Positions 15,573 to 23,366 of a stretch of DNA of 26,851 nucleotides are shown here, in pieces. The translations under genes and the position numbers were made by a program. Each line of letters opens with the position of its first letter. Position 1 is the first letter of the stretch. Under the pieces are notes generated by a model. That model was not told where the DNA came from. It saw only the letters and a list, made by a program, of their open reading frames with translations, and did not search any database. The stretch spans positions 1-26,851 of the forward strand of contig DBFNRV010000121.1 in assembly GCA_048421225.1 (NCBI GenBank), given 5' to 3'. Source of the stretch: UMGS946 sp048421225. GTDB lineage: Bacteria; Bacillota; Clostridia; Christensenellales; CAG-138.

Positions 15573-15599
15573 ATGTTGTCCATTGGCAGCATATTTTTA
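15573..15599 (+). terminator. Possible weak terminator after nadK
   Basis: ATGTTG..CC (15573-15581) can pair with GG CAGCAT (15585-15592), with one bulged T and a G-T wobble, followed by ATTTTTAG. The stem is short and AT-rich, so termination would be partial at best. It is in the only sizeable gap between nusB and recN other than the RNA. Confidence 0.35.
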
Positions 15600-15638
15600 G
15601 TTTAGATAGATTTATCTTAAGTTAACTACGGATTCGTC

Positions 15639-15668
15639 TTGGTAATGTCAGGACAAATGTGATAGAAT
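15639..15668 (+). promoter_or_regulatory. Possible argR promoter
   Basis: TTGGTA at 15639-15644 and TAGAAT at 15663-15668 are 18 bases apart, and argR starts 30 bases further on. The surrounding 204-base gap is AT-rich. I looked for an ARG-box-like dyad and found none convincing. Confidence 0.35.
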
Positions 15669-15697
15669 ATAATATGTATTGAATCGGAGGTGTTCAC

Positions 15698-16147
15698 TTG
15701 AAGCCGGCAAGACATGCACTTATCATCGAATTGATATCCAATTATAGCGTGGAAACGCAATATGATCTGGCCAAGCTGCTGCGCGAGCATGGAATACATG
15801 TAACACAGGCTACTGTTTCACGCGACATAAAGGAACTTAGGCTTGTAAAGGTACTCATGGATAACGGCAGATACAAATATGCTACTTCGGACGTCACTAA
15901 GACGGGACTGCAGGATCGGTTCATGAAGATCTTTTCTCATTCTGTAACATCGTTGACATCGGCGGGCAATCTGATTATAGTAAAGACGATAACCGGAACA
16001 GCCGCGGCATCGGCGGAAGCAATAGATTCCCTTGAATGGGATGAGGTAGTTGGCACGGTTGCCGGTGATAACACCGTATTTGTCGCCATCAGGGACGATG
16101 AGCTTGTAGAAGAGGTGCTTTCACGATTTAAAGAGCTCATGTGTTAG
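15698..16147 (+). CDS. argR: Arginine repressor
   Basis: The 149-residue protein has the ArgR winged-helix domain (RHALIIELISNYSVETQYDLAKLL, with TQATVSRDIKELRLVKV as recognition region). Its C-terminal hexamerisation and arginine-binding domain contains GTAAASAEAIDSLEWDEVVGTVAGDNTV. It uses a TTG start at 15698, fixed by GGAGGTG at 15686-15692. No in-frame ATG occurs early enough to keep the DNA-binding domain. It controls arginine genes and lies before recN, as in many Firmicutes. Confidence 0.95.
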   Translation: MKPARHALIIELISNYSVETQYDLAKLLREHGIHVTQATVSRDIKELRLVKVLMDNGRYKYATSDVTKTGLQDRFMKIFSHSVTSLTSAGNLIIVKTITGTAAASAEAIDSLEWDEVVGTVAGDNTVFVAIRDDELVEEVLSRFKELMC

Positions 16148-16163
16148 GTGGCGCGGAGGAATT

Positions 16164-17864
16164 ATGCTCCAACGCATACTAATTGAGAATATTGCACTTA
16201 TAGACAAGCTTGATCTTGAGCTTTCACCTGGCTTTAATGTGATAACAGGCGAAACGGGGGCTGGCAAATCTATAATTATTGATTCTGTAAGCCTCATCTT
16301 AGGTGAAAGGGCAAGCCGTGAGTTGATTAGAAGCGGCTCGTCAAAGTCAAAGGTAGAGGCTGTTTTTGATATATCCGGATGCAGCGAGGTTCGCGAATTT
16401 CTAAACGGATTTGAAATAGAGTACTTTGATGACGAGCTGATAATTTCTCGCGAAATCTATGTATCTGGCAAAAGCGTATGCAGGCTGAACGGAGTTCCTG
16501 TTAGCGTCTCCGCTTTAAAGGATGTTACGTCATATCTGATCGACATACACGGCCAGCACGAGCATCAATCGCTTCTATTGACGTCTGCCCATATACGCTA
16601 TCTAGACGCTTATGCAGGCGCCGGCGTTTCAGCGCTTAAGGAGAGGCTATTAAAATTATACAGCGAATACAGGCGGCTTAGGGGCGAACTCGAAACGGGA
16701 TTTTTATCAGAACCCGAGCGGATGAGGCGCATAGACGCGTTAAACTTCAGGATAAATGAAATCAATTCGGCTGGCCTCAAGGAGGGCGAAGAGGAGGAGT
16801 TACAGGAGGAACAGTCGGTTCTTGCAAATGCGGAGAGGATTATGGATGCGCTTTCCGTATGCCATGAACTGCTGAGCGGAGACGAGGCTTCCATATTGTC
16901 AAAGGCGCGGTCAGCCGCGGACGCTTTGGTTGGCATATCCCCAATATCGCCGCTGTATAGGGAGGCTGCTGACAGGCTGAACGACGCGTATTATGCTCTT
17001 GAAGATGTTGGATACAGCGTCAGGGATATGCAGTCATCATTTGAATACGATCCAAAGCGCCTTGATGAAATAGGGTCAAGACTGTATCTCATAGCAGGGT
17101 TAAAGAGAAAGTATGGAGGCGGTATAAGAGATATACTGGAGTTTCGCGACAGGGATCAGGAGGAATTGGAGCGGCTCACCTGCGCGGACGAGGCCAGGGA
17201 AAACATACTAAACGAGCTTAAACAGTGCGAGAACGATTATAACGAAGTAGCGGGTGAGCTAAGCAGGCTCAGGCGCTCGGCAGCAGAGAAGTTGAGCGGA
17301 GAGGTTGAAGGGCATCTGGCTGACCTGGGCCTTAAAAACGCGCGGTTTTCCGTAAGCTTTGAAGCAAAGGCAGAGCTTAGCCCCGACGGAACGGACAAGG
17401 TGGAGTTCCTTCTTACGGCAAACAGCAAGGAACCGCTTAAACCGCTTGCAAAGGTCGCGTCTGGAGGCGAAATGTCCCGTATAATGCTGGCCTTAAAAAC
17501 AATTATAGCAGGCTCGGATAATATTCCTACATTGATCTTCGACGAAATTGACGTCGGCATAAGCGGACGAATATCCGGCATGGTAGGGGAGAAGCTCGTG
17601 CATGCAGCCGCGGACCATCAGGTGCTTTGCGTAACCCATTCGCCCCAGATCGCGGCGTACGCTGACTCCCATATTGTTGTGGAGAAGCAGGACAGGGGAG
17701 ATGGCGCCACGACATGCGTGCGTACTTTGACGATGGACGAGCGCAAGCATGAGATAGCGCGTATTTTAGGCATTAGCTCCGAGTCTGAATCCGCCCTGCG
17801 GCATGCTGAAGAAATGCTATATATGTGCAGTGAAAAAAAGCGAGGTATTAGAAGCGGCGGATAA
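16164..17864 (+). CDS. recN: DNA repair protein RecN
   Basis: The 566-residue SMC-like ATPase has the Walker A motif GETGAGKS at residues 29-36 and the GQHEHQSLL motif near 132. A long helical/coiled-coil middle follows, then the ABC signature VASGGEMSRIMLALK and Walker B TLIFDEIDVGISG. RecN acts early in double-strand break repair. GGAGG precedes the ATG. It is the last gene of the nusB-recN run. I recall spoIVB and spo0A commonly following recN in relatives, and they are absent here. Confidence 0.96.
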   Translation: MLQRILIENIALIDKLDLELSPGFNVITGETGAGKSIIIDSVSLILGERASRELIRSGSSKSKVEAVFDISGCSEVREFLNGFEIEYFDDELIISREIYVSGKSVCRLNGVPVSVSALKDVTSYLIDIHGQHEHQSLLLTSAHIRYLDAYAGAGVSALKERLLKLYSEYRRLRGELETGFLSEPERMRRIDALNFRINEINSAGLKEGEEEELQEEQSVLANAERIMDALSVCHELLSGDEASILSKARSAADALVGISPISPLYREAADRLNDAYYALEDVGYSVRDMQSSFEYDPKRLDEIGSRLYLIAGLKRKYGGGIRDILEFRDRDQEELERLTCADEARENILNELKQCENDYNEVAGELSRLRRSAAEKLSGEVEGHLADLGLKNARFSVSFEAKAELSPDGTDKVEFLLTANSKEPLKPLAKVASGGEMSRIMLALKTIIAGSDNIPTLIFDEIDVGISGRISGMVGEKLVHAAADHQVLCVTHSPQIAAYADSHIVVEKQDRGDGATTCVRTLTMDERKHEIARILGISSESESALRHAEEMLYMCSEKKRGIRSGG

Positions 17865-17892
17865 CGCTTTTAGTTCGCTAAAGAACATTATG

Positions 17893-17928
17893 AAGCAGCG
17901 CCATCTGTAAGGCGCCGCTTTAGCTTTA
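17893..17928 (+). terminator. Terminator-like hairpin downstream of recN
   Basis: AAGCAGCGCC (17893-17902) pairs with GGCGCCGCTT (17911-17920) apart from one A-C mismatch, around an 8-base loop, and the 3' arm runs into TTAGCTTTAA. A competing outer helix, GCTAAAG (17877-17883) with CTTTAGC (17918-17924), is also perfect. It starts 28 bases after the recN stop. Confidence 0.55.
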
Positions 17929-18145
17929 ACCGTGCGGTTATATGAACCTGAAAATGAGTAGTAGTCGTATGCCCCATCGTCAACTAAAGGGCGGGGCATG
18001 AAAACCTCACGCGTCATAGAGTTCATACATATGGCGACGGTACGCGAAATACTAAAATAACACCATAAAGCAATCCAGCAATACACGCCATTAACCTTCA
18101 ACCAGCCGCCCGCCGCAGAATGCCTTGGGTATAAACCCAATGTAT
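17929..18145. other. Convergent intergenic gap between recN and folD with small hairpins
   Basis: The 324 bases between the recN and folD stops hold no gene I can support. Besides the two terminators, there is a 7-bp stem ATGCCCC (17969-17975)/GGGGCAT (17993-17999) with a 17-base loop, and a small TTGGGT-ATAA-ACCCAA hairpin at 18125-18140. A minus-strand frame runs through the gap into the end of recN. It has no ribosome binding site and no recognisable motif. Confidence 0.4.
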
Positions 18146-18201
18146 AAAACGGATTTAAGGAATAGGGCGCTATGTTTCGTAAAGTACGCTAAATCCGTTT
18201 T
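18146..18201 (-). terminator. Long-stem hairpin at the end of folD
   Basis: AAAACGGATTTA (18146-18157) is perfectly complementary to TAAATCCGTTTT (18190-18201), a 12-bp stem around a 32-base loop. The folD stop codon (18189-18191) lies at the base of the loop. Read on the minus strand, the 3' arm ends in CCGTTTTATA, giving a short U-run. It is the best candidate terminator for folC-folD. Confidence 0.5.
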
Positions 18202-19046
18202 GATATTTGCAGAGCAGCATCGACGACATGTTTCATTAACACAGCCGTCGTAACCGTTCCGACGCCTCCTGGAACGGGCGTTATGGCTTCCACTGTGTCA
18301 AGCGCCTCATCATAGCGCACGTCCCCGCAGAGCGTCCCGTCGGAAGCCAAGTTTATTCCTACATCTATGACAGTTTGGCCTTTATTTAGGTAATCCAGGC
18401 CAATTACGCCGGCCTTGCCTACGGCTACAATAAGTATGTCCGCTTCCCTGCATATCGAGGGCATATCGTCCGTTTTAGTATGACATATTGTTACGGTTGC
18501 GTCGCGCTTTAAAAGCATCATAGCGGCGGGTTTTCCAACGACAAGGCTCCTGCCGGCGACGACCGCGCGTTTACCCGCAATTTCTATTCCGGCCTTATCA
18601 AGTATTTCGATACATGCCTGGGCCGTACACGGCGGATAGCCAATGTTTGAACCCGTAAATACGCCCGTTAGGGATTTGTCTGAAACCCCGTCAACGTCCT
18701 TACGGTGGTCGAGCGCATTTCTAACCGCGGCGTCGTCAATATGGCTGGGAAGCGGCCTGAATACCATAATGCCATGTATTGAGTCATCATGGTTTGCCGT
18801 CTCTATGGCACTGATAATTTCCTCTTGGCTAACATCTTTACCAAGCACAGTTTTTTGTACGCTTATTCCAAGTGAACCCGCCTTTTTGACAGCGCCGCTT
18901 TCATAGGAAATATCGCCAGGATTATTGCCTATGCGTATTATGCATAAAGTAGGCGTAATGCCTATAGCATTTAATTCCGCTATATCCCGGCGAGTTTCTT
19001 CCAAAATTAGTTTTGATACGGTGGATCCTTTAAGTATCCTTGTCAT
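18189..19046 (-). CDS. folD: Methylenetetrahydrofolate dehydrogenase/cyclohydrolase, variant active site
   Basis: FolD interconverts methylene-, methenyl- and 10-formyl-THF. From the ATG at 19046 (SD GGAGGC) the protein has 285 residues. An open frame of 27 more codons upstream lies in folC. The Rossmann motif GRSLVVGKPAAMMLL, the segments KDVDG and DVGIN, and the C-terminal TPVPGGVG are present. Two positions differ from the E. coli type. The segment after the conserved Tyr reads SYESGAVKKA, so the general acid/base lysine (K54 here, K56 in E. coli numbering) is kept but the earlier lysine is not. VQLPLP reads VFRPLP, so the substrate-contact glutamine is replaced by phenylalanine. It lies 17 bases after folC, in one operon. 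Confidence 0.92.
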   Translation of the reverse strand: MTRILKGSTVSKLILEETRRDIAELNAIGITPTLCIIRIGNNPGDISYESGAVKKAGSLGISVQKTVLGKDVSQEEIISAIETANHDDSIHGIMVFRPLPSHIDDAAVRNALDHRKDVDGVSDKSLTGVFTGSNIGYPPCTAQACIEILDKAGIEIAGKRAVVAGRSLVVGKPAAMMLLKRDATVTICHTKTDDMPSICREADILIVAVGKAGVIGLDYLNKGQTVIDVGINLASDGTLCGDVRYDEALDTVEAITPVPGGVGTVTTAVLMKHVVDAALQISKRI

Positions 19047-19063
19047 AGCCGCCTCCATAAGGT

Positions 19064-20335
19064 TTATTTGATTCCAATAAAACAGTCGCGGACCTCTCCA
19101 GCCATATAAAGGGAGCCTATAGCGCATACAATCCCTTCTTTGCCAGCCGCTTTTATAGCCAACTCAACGCCTTCGTTCACGCTGCCGCATGCGTGAGATT
19201 CGATACCGGCTTTTTTCACAATGGCCGCAAGCTCTTGGGCCGGCATAGATCTGGGATTATTGGGAGCAACTGTAAAGATCTCGCTTGCAAGGGGCGCTAT
19301 ATTATCAAGCATATCGGAAATATCCTTATCAGCCATTACGCCTAACACGAAAATCACCCTTTTACCTGGAAAATAGCGCCTTATGCTATCGGTAGTTCCA
19401 CGTACTCCATGGGGATTATGGCCGCCGTCAACTATAAACATGGGGGACTTTGACAGCACCTCAAACCTGCCAGGCCAGCGGGTATTGGATAATCCCGTTA
19501 TTATAGCCTCGTCGCTGATCATAAACCCTTTATTTTTAAGAACCTCCAGCGCAGTAAGGGCAACGGCGGCGTTCTTGGGCTGGTATGATCCGATCAGAGG
19601 CAGAAAAAGCCTGTGAAAGCGCCCAAATCCGAATTCCTGGCCGTCCAAAGTAGCTTCAAATGTTTTTAACTTAGAAAAATCGGTTTTATATAGCCTTGCA
19701 TGCTTTTTTTGGCATGCCTGACTAAATACCGATTCGGCGTCGGGCTCCTGCCCATAAATAACTACGTCCCCGTCCTCCTTAATTATTCCGGCCTTTGCCG
19801 AGGCTATCTCAGCTAAGGTGTTTCCAAGGACGCGGGTATGATCAAAACTTATAGCCGTTATTACCGCCACTTCGGGGGTTTGTATGATATTGGTTGAGTC
19901 CAGCTCGCCGCCAAGCCCCACCTCCAGCACTACGATCTGACAGCCTTTGCGTCTGTAGTATTCCATAGCAATGGCTGTTATGGTTTCAAATTCGGTTGGG
20001 GGATCGTCCATATCATCCGAAACGCCTTTCACATACTCTGTAAGCTCAGCTAGCTCATCATCCGCTATTGGGACATTATTAAGTTGGATCCTTTCGTTGA
20101 ACCTGTTGATAAATGGGGATATATAGAGTCCGGTTACATACCCCGCAGCAACCAGCACGTGCGATATCATTGCAGCTGTGGAACCTTTGCCGTTCGTTCC
20201 GGCAATATGAACAAACCTGAGCGAATCCTGAGGATTCCCCATACGGTCCAGGAGATCTCTGGTCCTGCTTAGTCCAAGCTTGCTTCCGCGCGCGTTGATG
20301 CCATGAATATATTCCAAAGCTTGCTCGTAATTCAT
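19064..20335 (-). CDS. folC: Folylpolyglutamate synthase/dihydrofolate synthase
   Basis: FolC adds glutamate to folates, and in bacteria often also to dihydropteroate. The ATG at 20335 follows CAGGAG on the minus strand and gives 423 residues. Upstream in-frame ATGs have no SD. Motifs include the P-loop GTNGKGST (46-53), ISPFINRFNERIQ, VLEVGLGGELDSTNI, AVITAISFDHTRVLG and, later, FIVDGGHNPHG. It is followed by folD and faces away from the amidohydrolase gene, with a promoter just upstream. Confidence 0.95.
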   Translation of the reverse strand: MNYEQALEYIHGINARGSKLGLSRTRDLLDRMGNPQDSLRFVHIAGTNGKGSTAAMISHVLVAAGYVTGLYISPFINRFNERIQLNNVPIADDELAELTEYVKGVSDDMDDPPTEFETITAIAMEYYRRKGCQIVVLEVGLGGELDSTNIIQTPEVAVITAISFDHTRVLGNTLAEIASAKAGIIKEDGDVVIYGQEPDAESVFSQACQKKHARLYKTDFSKLKTFEATLDGQEFGFGRFHRLFLPLIGSYQPKNAAVALTALEVLKNKGFMISDEAIITGLSNTRWPGRFEVLSKSPMFIVDGGHNPHGVRGTTDSIRRYFPGKRVIFVLGVMADKDISDMLDNIAPLASEIFTVAPNNPRSMPAQELAAIVKKAGIESHACGSVNEGVELAIKAAGKEGIVCAIGSLYMAGEVRDCFIGIK

Positions 20336-20366
20336 AAATAACTCCTGTAGGTTTTTGAACTCCATC

Positions 20367-20394
20367 ATTATATAGCAAAGCCAATAAAAATCAA
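20367..20394 (-). promoter_or_regulatory. Promoter of folC-folD
   Basis: On the minus strand TTGATT (complement of 20389-20394) and TATAAT (complement of 20367-20372) are 16 bases apart, ending 31 bases before the folC start. Confidence 0.6.
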
Positions 20395-20469
20395 ACAGTT
20401 TTCCATGTTACCTTTAAATAAAGATACCGGAAAGGCAGTATTCAAAAGTATGTGAAATCCATATGTGTG

Positions 20470-20499
20470 TTGAAGTTTAGTGGGCATATATGCTATTAT
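20470..20499 (+). promoter_or_regulatory. Promoter of the amidohydrolase-coaD gene run
   Basis: TTGAAG (20470-20475) and TATTAT (20494-20499) are separated by 18 bases, with TGC directly before the -10 (extended -10). The start codon at 20535 follows after a leader of about 30 bases. Confidence 0.5.
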
Positions 20500-20534
20500 A
20501 TTGTTATAAATAAACGTATTACGGAGGAAGGAAA

Positions 20535-21698
20535 ATGCTGGTATTAAAAAATGCTACGGTGCTTACTATGACTAGGCCCGCTTTCACGGGCGATATAGCT
20601 GTTGATGAAGGAAAAATCGTGGCTGTAGGCGAGTCGGTTGAGTTCGACGGGGCTGATTTAATTGACCTGAGCGGTAAGTTCATAATGCCGGGCGTTATAG
20701 ACGCGCACTCCCACATAGGAATGTTTGAAGACGGCATGGGCGCGGAGGGATCGGACGGCAATGAGTGCTCAAATCCGACCACTCCCGAATTGCGCGCGAT
20801 AGACGGCATTAATCCCTTTGATCCGTGTTTCCGCGAAGCTGTTGCCGCCGGCGTTACAACCGCCGTTACGGGACCAGGCAGCGCGAACGTGGTTGGAGGA
20901 ACCTTCGTGGCGCTCAAGCTTTATGGAAAAAGCGTTGAAGACATGATTATCAAGCAGCCGGTAGCTATGAAGGCGGCGTTTGGCGAGAACCCAAAGCGGG
21001 TCTATGGGAGCAAGGGAACGCCAGGTACCAGAATGGCGATAGCGTCCATATTGCGCAAGGCGCTTGTGCAGGCAAAGGAATACGACGAAAAGCTTAAGAA
21101 GGCTGAAAACGATCCTGATAAAAAGCCTGAGAGGGACCTGGGAAAGGAAGCCATGCTTGCGGTTATACGCAGGGAAATGCCGCTGAAGATACACGCTCAC
21201 AGGGCCGATGATATCCTTACGGCAATACGCATATGCAATGAATTCGATGTACGCTTTACGCTTGACCACTGCACCGAAGGCTACATGATCCCTGATTTTC
21301 TAAAGCAGGCGATGGCTGGAAACTGTGGCGGCGTTATAATCGGGCCGCTGCTTACCGACCGCAGCAAGATAGAGCTTAGGAACCTGAGCTTCAAGGCGCC
21401 AAAGGCATTGTACGATGCGGGAATAGAATTTGCCATGATGACGGATCATCCGGTAATACCCCAGCAGTATCTTCCCGTATGCGCATCAATATCCGTAAAA
21501 GAGGGAATGCCGGAGGACGCCGCGCTTAGGTCCATAACCATCAACGCCGCGCGGATTGCGGGCATAGACGACAGGGTAGGGAGCCTGGAGCCGGGCAAGG
21601 ATGCAGATATTGCGGTATTTTCAGGGCATCCGCTGGATGTGCGCTCAAGATGCGTTATGTGCATGGTCAGCGGCGTAGTAGCGCACAGCGAACTGTAG
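20535..21698 (+). CDS. Metal-dependent amidohydrolase family protein (imidazolonepropionase-like)
   Basis: The 387-residue protein has the complete amidohydrolase layout. There is an N-terminal beta-sandwich strand set, then PGVIDAHSHIG with metal ligands H58 and H60. KIHAHR follows with H220/H222, then LDHCTEGY (H245), MMTDHPV (D304) and the closing GSLEPGKDADIAVFSGHPLDV. It looks like the imidazolonepropionase-related group (COG1228). I cannot tell the substrate, and nothing around it belongs to histidine breakdown. The SD GGAGGAAGG is strong. It heads a run with folate cyclo-ligase, rsmD, coaD and a coiled-coil protein, an association that may be only positional. Confidence 0.88.
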   Translation: MLVLKNATVLTMTRPAFTGDIAVDEGKIVAVGESVEFDGADLIDLSGKFIMPGVIDAHSHIGMFEDGMGAEGSDGNECSNPTTPELRAIDGINPFDPCFREAVAAGVTTAVTGPGSANVVGGTFVALKLYGKSVEDMIIKQPVAMKAAFGENPKRVYGSKGTPGTRMAIASILRKALVQAKEYDEKLKKAENDPDKKPERDLGKEAMLAVIRREMPLKIHAHRADDILTAIRICNEFDVRFTLDHCTEGYMIPDFLKQAMAGNCGGVIIGPLLTDRSKIELRNLSFKAPKALYDAGIEFAMMTDHPVIPQQYLPVCASISVKEGMPEDAALRSITINAARIAGIDDRVGSLEPGKDADIAVFSGHPLDVRSRCVMCMVSGVVAHSEL

Positions 21699-21705
21699 CG
21701 GCAAT

Positions 21706-22284
21706 ATGCAGGCGCGCGAAGAAAAAGCTGCCCTGAGGAGCAGAATACGCAAACTTCTTAAGGCTATGCCCGAAAATGAGCGTAAAGCCCAATCCAGGTC
21801 GGCGTGCGAAAGGATTGCGGGTCTGCCGGAATTTCATGATTCGTCATTGGTTTTGGCGTATATGGCAATGCCAACCGAGTGCGACCCCGCATATGCGGTT
21901 CAGCTTGCTTGGGACTTTAAAAAGCGAGTGGCATTTCCATTATGCGCGGGAGAGGGAGAACTTAAGTTTTATATTCCGGATAATGAGGACGCGTTTGTTC
22001 ACGGAATGTACGGCATATTGGAACCGGATACAGGAAGGTCTGAGCTTATAAAAGCTCAAGACATCGACTTTATGATAGTTCCAGGGGTAGCCTATGGTCT
22101 GGACTGCCGCAGGCTTGGTCAGGGTGGAGGATATTACGATCGTGTCCTTTCGGACACAAGGGCATATGCAGTTGGGCTATGCTTTGATATACAGGTTTGC
22201 GGCGAGGTCCCCTGGGAACCCCATGATGCTAAGGTAGACTGCGTGGTAAGCGCGGCTGGATGCATCTTTCAAAGAAAAGAGTGA
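21706..22284 (+). CDS. 5-formyltetrahydrofolate cyclo-ligase
   Basis: The 192-residue protein returns 5-formyl-THF to the active folate pool as 5,10-methenyl-THF, using ATP. Characteristic features are the basic N-terminal helix (EEKAALRSRIRKLL), VLAYMAMPTECD, IVPGVAYGLDCRRLGQG, and the ATP/phosphate motif GQGGGYYDRVL at 138-148. It starts seven bases after the amidohydrolase stop without a clear SD, so it is probably coupled. It is the third folate enzyme within about 4 kb, facing folC-folD. Confidence 0.93.
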   Translation: MQAREEKAALRSRIRKLLKAMPENERKAQSRSACERIAGLPEFHDSSLVLAYMAMPTECDPAYAVQLAWDFKKRVAFPLCAGEGELKFYIPDNEDAFVHGMYGILEPDTGRSELIKAQDIDFMIVPGVAYGLDCRRLGQGGGYYDRVLSDTRAYAVGLCFDIQVCGEVPWEPHDAKVDCVVSAAGCIFQRKE

Positions 22285-22312
22285 TCGCTAACCATGATTG
22301 CTGGAGGAGAAT

Positions 22313-22864
22313 TTGCGTATAATTTCTGGAATTGCGCGTGGCAGGCGTATAGACTCTCCAAAGGGTATGGATACGCGTCCAACGCTGGACAGGGTAAGGG
22401 AATCGGTGTTTGGAATTATACAGTTTCAGCTTACTGGCACTACAGTGCTGGATCTGTTTGCCGGCTCGGGAGCGATGGGCCTTGAGGCGCTCTCAAGGGG
22501 AGCTGTGCATGCCATTTTCAACGATAGGTCGAGAATATGTACCGATATAATTCAAAGAAACATTAAAACGCTCGGATTTGAAGGGAGGGCTAGGGTATAT
22601 GGCCTGGACTTTCGCGGCACGATAGACGTATTAGCTACGGCTAAGCAGAGGGTAGATATAGTGTTTATCGATCCTCCATACCTGTCTGGCCTGGCGCAGG
22701 AGGCGGTGGATCTGATATTTAAAAGCGGAATTCTATCCGCTGCTGGAATAGCGGTGGTCGAGCATACTCCAAAGTATGATATAGCCGCCCCAGATCATTC
22801 CATAAAGCGGCCTACGCGGATATATGGAAGCGTAGCGGTATCAATTTTTGAGAGGGGTTGCTGA
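22313..22864 (+). CDS. rsmD: 16S rRNA (guanine-966 N2)-methyltransferase
   Basis: A TTG start at 22313 is chosen because GGAGGAG lies at 22303-22309 and the protein then begins MRIISGIARGRRI, which is how RsmD proteins start. The frame is open five codons further to another TTG that would precede the SD. The 183-residue enzyme has TRPTLDRVRESVFGII, the SAM motif LDLFAGSGAMGLEALSRG and the catalytic DPPY at 120-123. It methylates 16S rRNA. It ends one base before coaD. This rsmD-coaD pair is conserved in Firmicutes. Confidence 0.95.
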   Translation: MRIISGIARGRRIDSPKGMDTRPTLDRVRESVFGIIQFQLTGTTVLDLFAGSGAMGLEALSRGAVHAIFNDRSRICTDIIQRNIKTLGFEGRARVYGLDFRGTIDVLATAKQRVDIVFIDPPYLSGLAQEAVDLIFKSGILSAAGIAVVEHTPKYDIAAPDHSIKRPTRIYGSVAVSIFERGC

Positions 22865-22865
22865 T

Positions 22866-23366
22866 ATGGCATCAGGAATATTTCCAGGCAGCTTTGATCC
22901 TTTCACCGTTGGCCATCTTGACGTAATCAAGCGTTCGTGCGGACTGTTTGACACATTGTATGTGGCGGTGCTTGAAAATGTTGCTAAAACCCCTGCTTTT
23001 TTAGCACATGAGCGGGTTGAGATGATAGAGAGGGCGATAAAAGCCGAGGGAATAAAAAACACAAGGACAGTAGCATTCAGCGGTCTGACCGTGGATTGCG
23101 CAAAAGCGCTCAACGCGTCTTATATAATCCGCGGTTTGCGTTCCTCATTGGACTATGAATATGAGTCCGGTGTTGAAGCCGTAAACAAAATGCTCAATCC
23201 AGAAATAAATACGATATACATTGGTTCTGATCCTGCAATTTCATGCATCAGCTCCTCGGTAGTAAAGGAAATATGTTCGTTTGGAGGCAGCGCTGAAGGG
23301 CTGGTTCCTGATATAAACCTCAATATGATAATGGGAAGGTTGTGTAAAGATGGCGGAAGGCAATAA
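22866..23366 (+). CDS. coaD: Phosphopantetheine adenylyltransferase
   Basis: The ATG at 22866 gives 166 residues starting MASGIFPGSFDPFTVGHLDVI, which contains the nucleotidyltransferase TxGH motif (TVGH at 14-17). Later come RGLRSSLDYEYE and the ISSSVVKE segment. CoaD makes dephospho-CoA from phosphopantetheine. GAGGGG in the end of rsmD serves as SD. Its end overlaps the next gene by 17 bases. Confidence 0.96.
   Translation: MASGIFPGSFDPFTVGHLDVIKRSCGLFDTLYVAVLENVAKTPAFLAHERVEMIERAIKAEGIKNTRTVAFSGLTVDCAKALNASYIIRGLRSSLDYEYESGVEAVNKMLNPEINTIYIGSDPAISCISSSVVKEICSFGGSAEGLVPDINLNMIMGRLCKDGGRQ

Noticed and set aside
15494..15697. ARG box or autoregulatory operator upstream of argR
   Set aside because: No convincing paired TGAAT/ATTCA dyad is seen by eye in this AT-rich gap.
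17817..18140. Minus-strand open frame of 107 codons in the recN-folD gap
   Set aside because: It overlaps the 3' end of recN and the recN terminator, has no SD and shows no recognisable motif.
22298..22312. rsmD start at the upstream TTG 22298
   Set aside because: The SD GGAGGAG lies after it. TTG 22313 gives the conserved MRIISG start.
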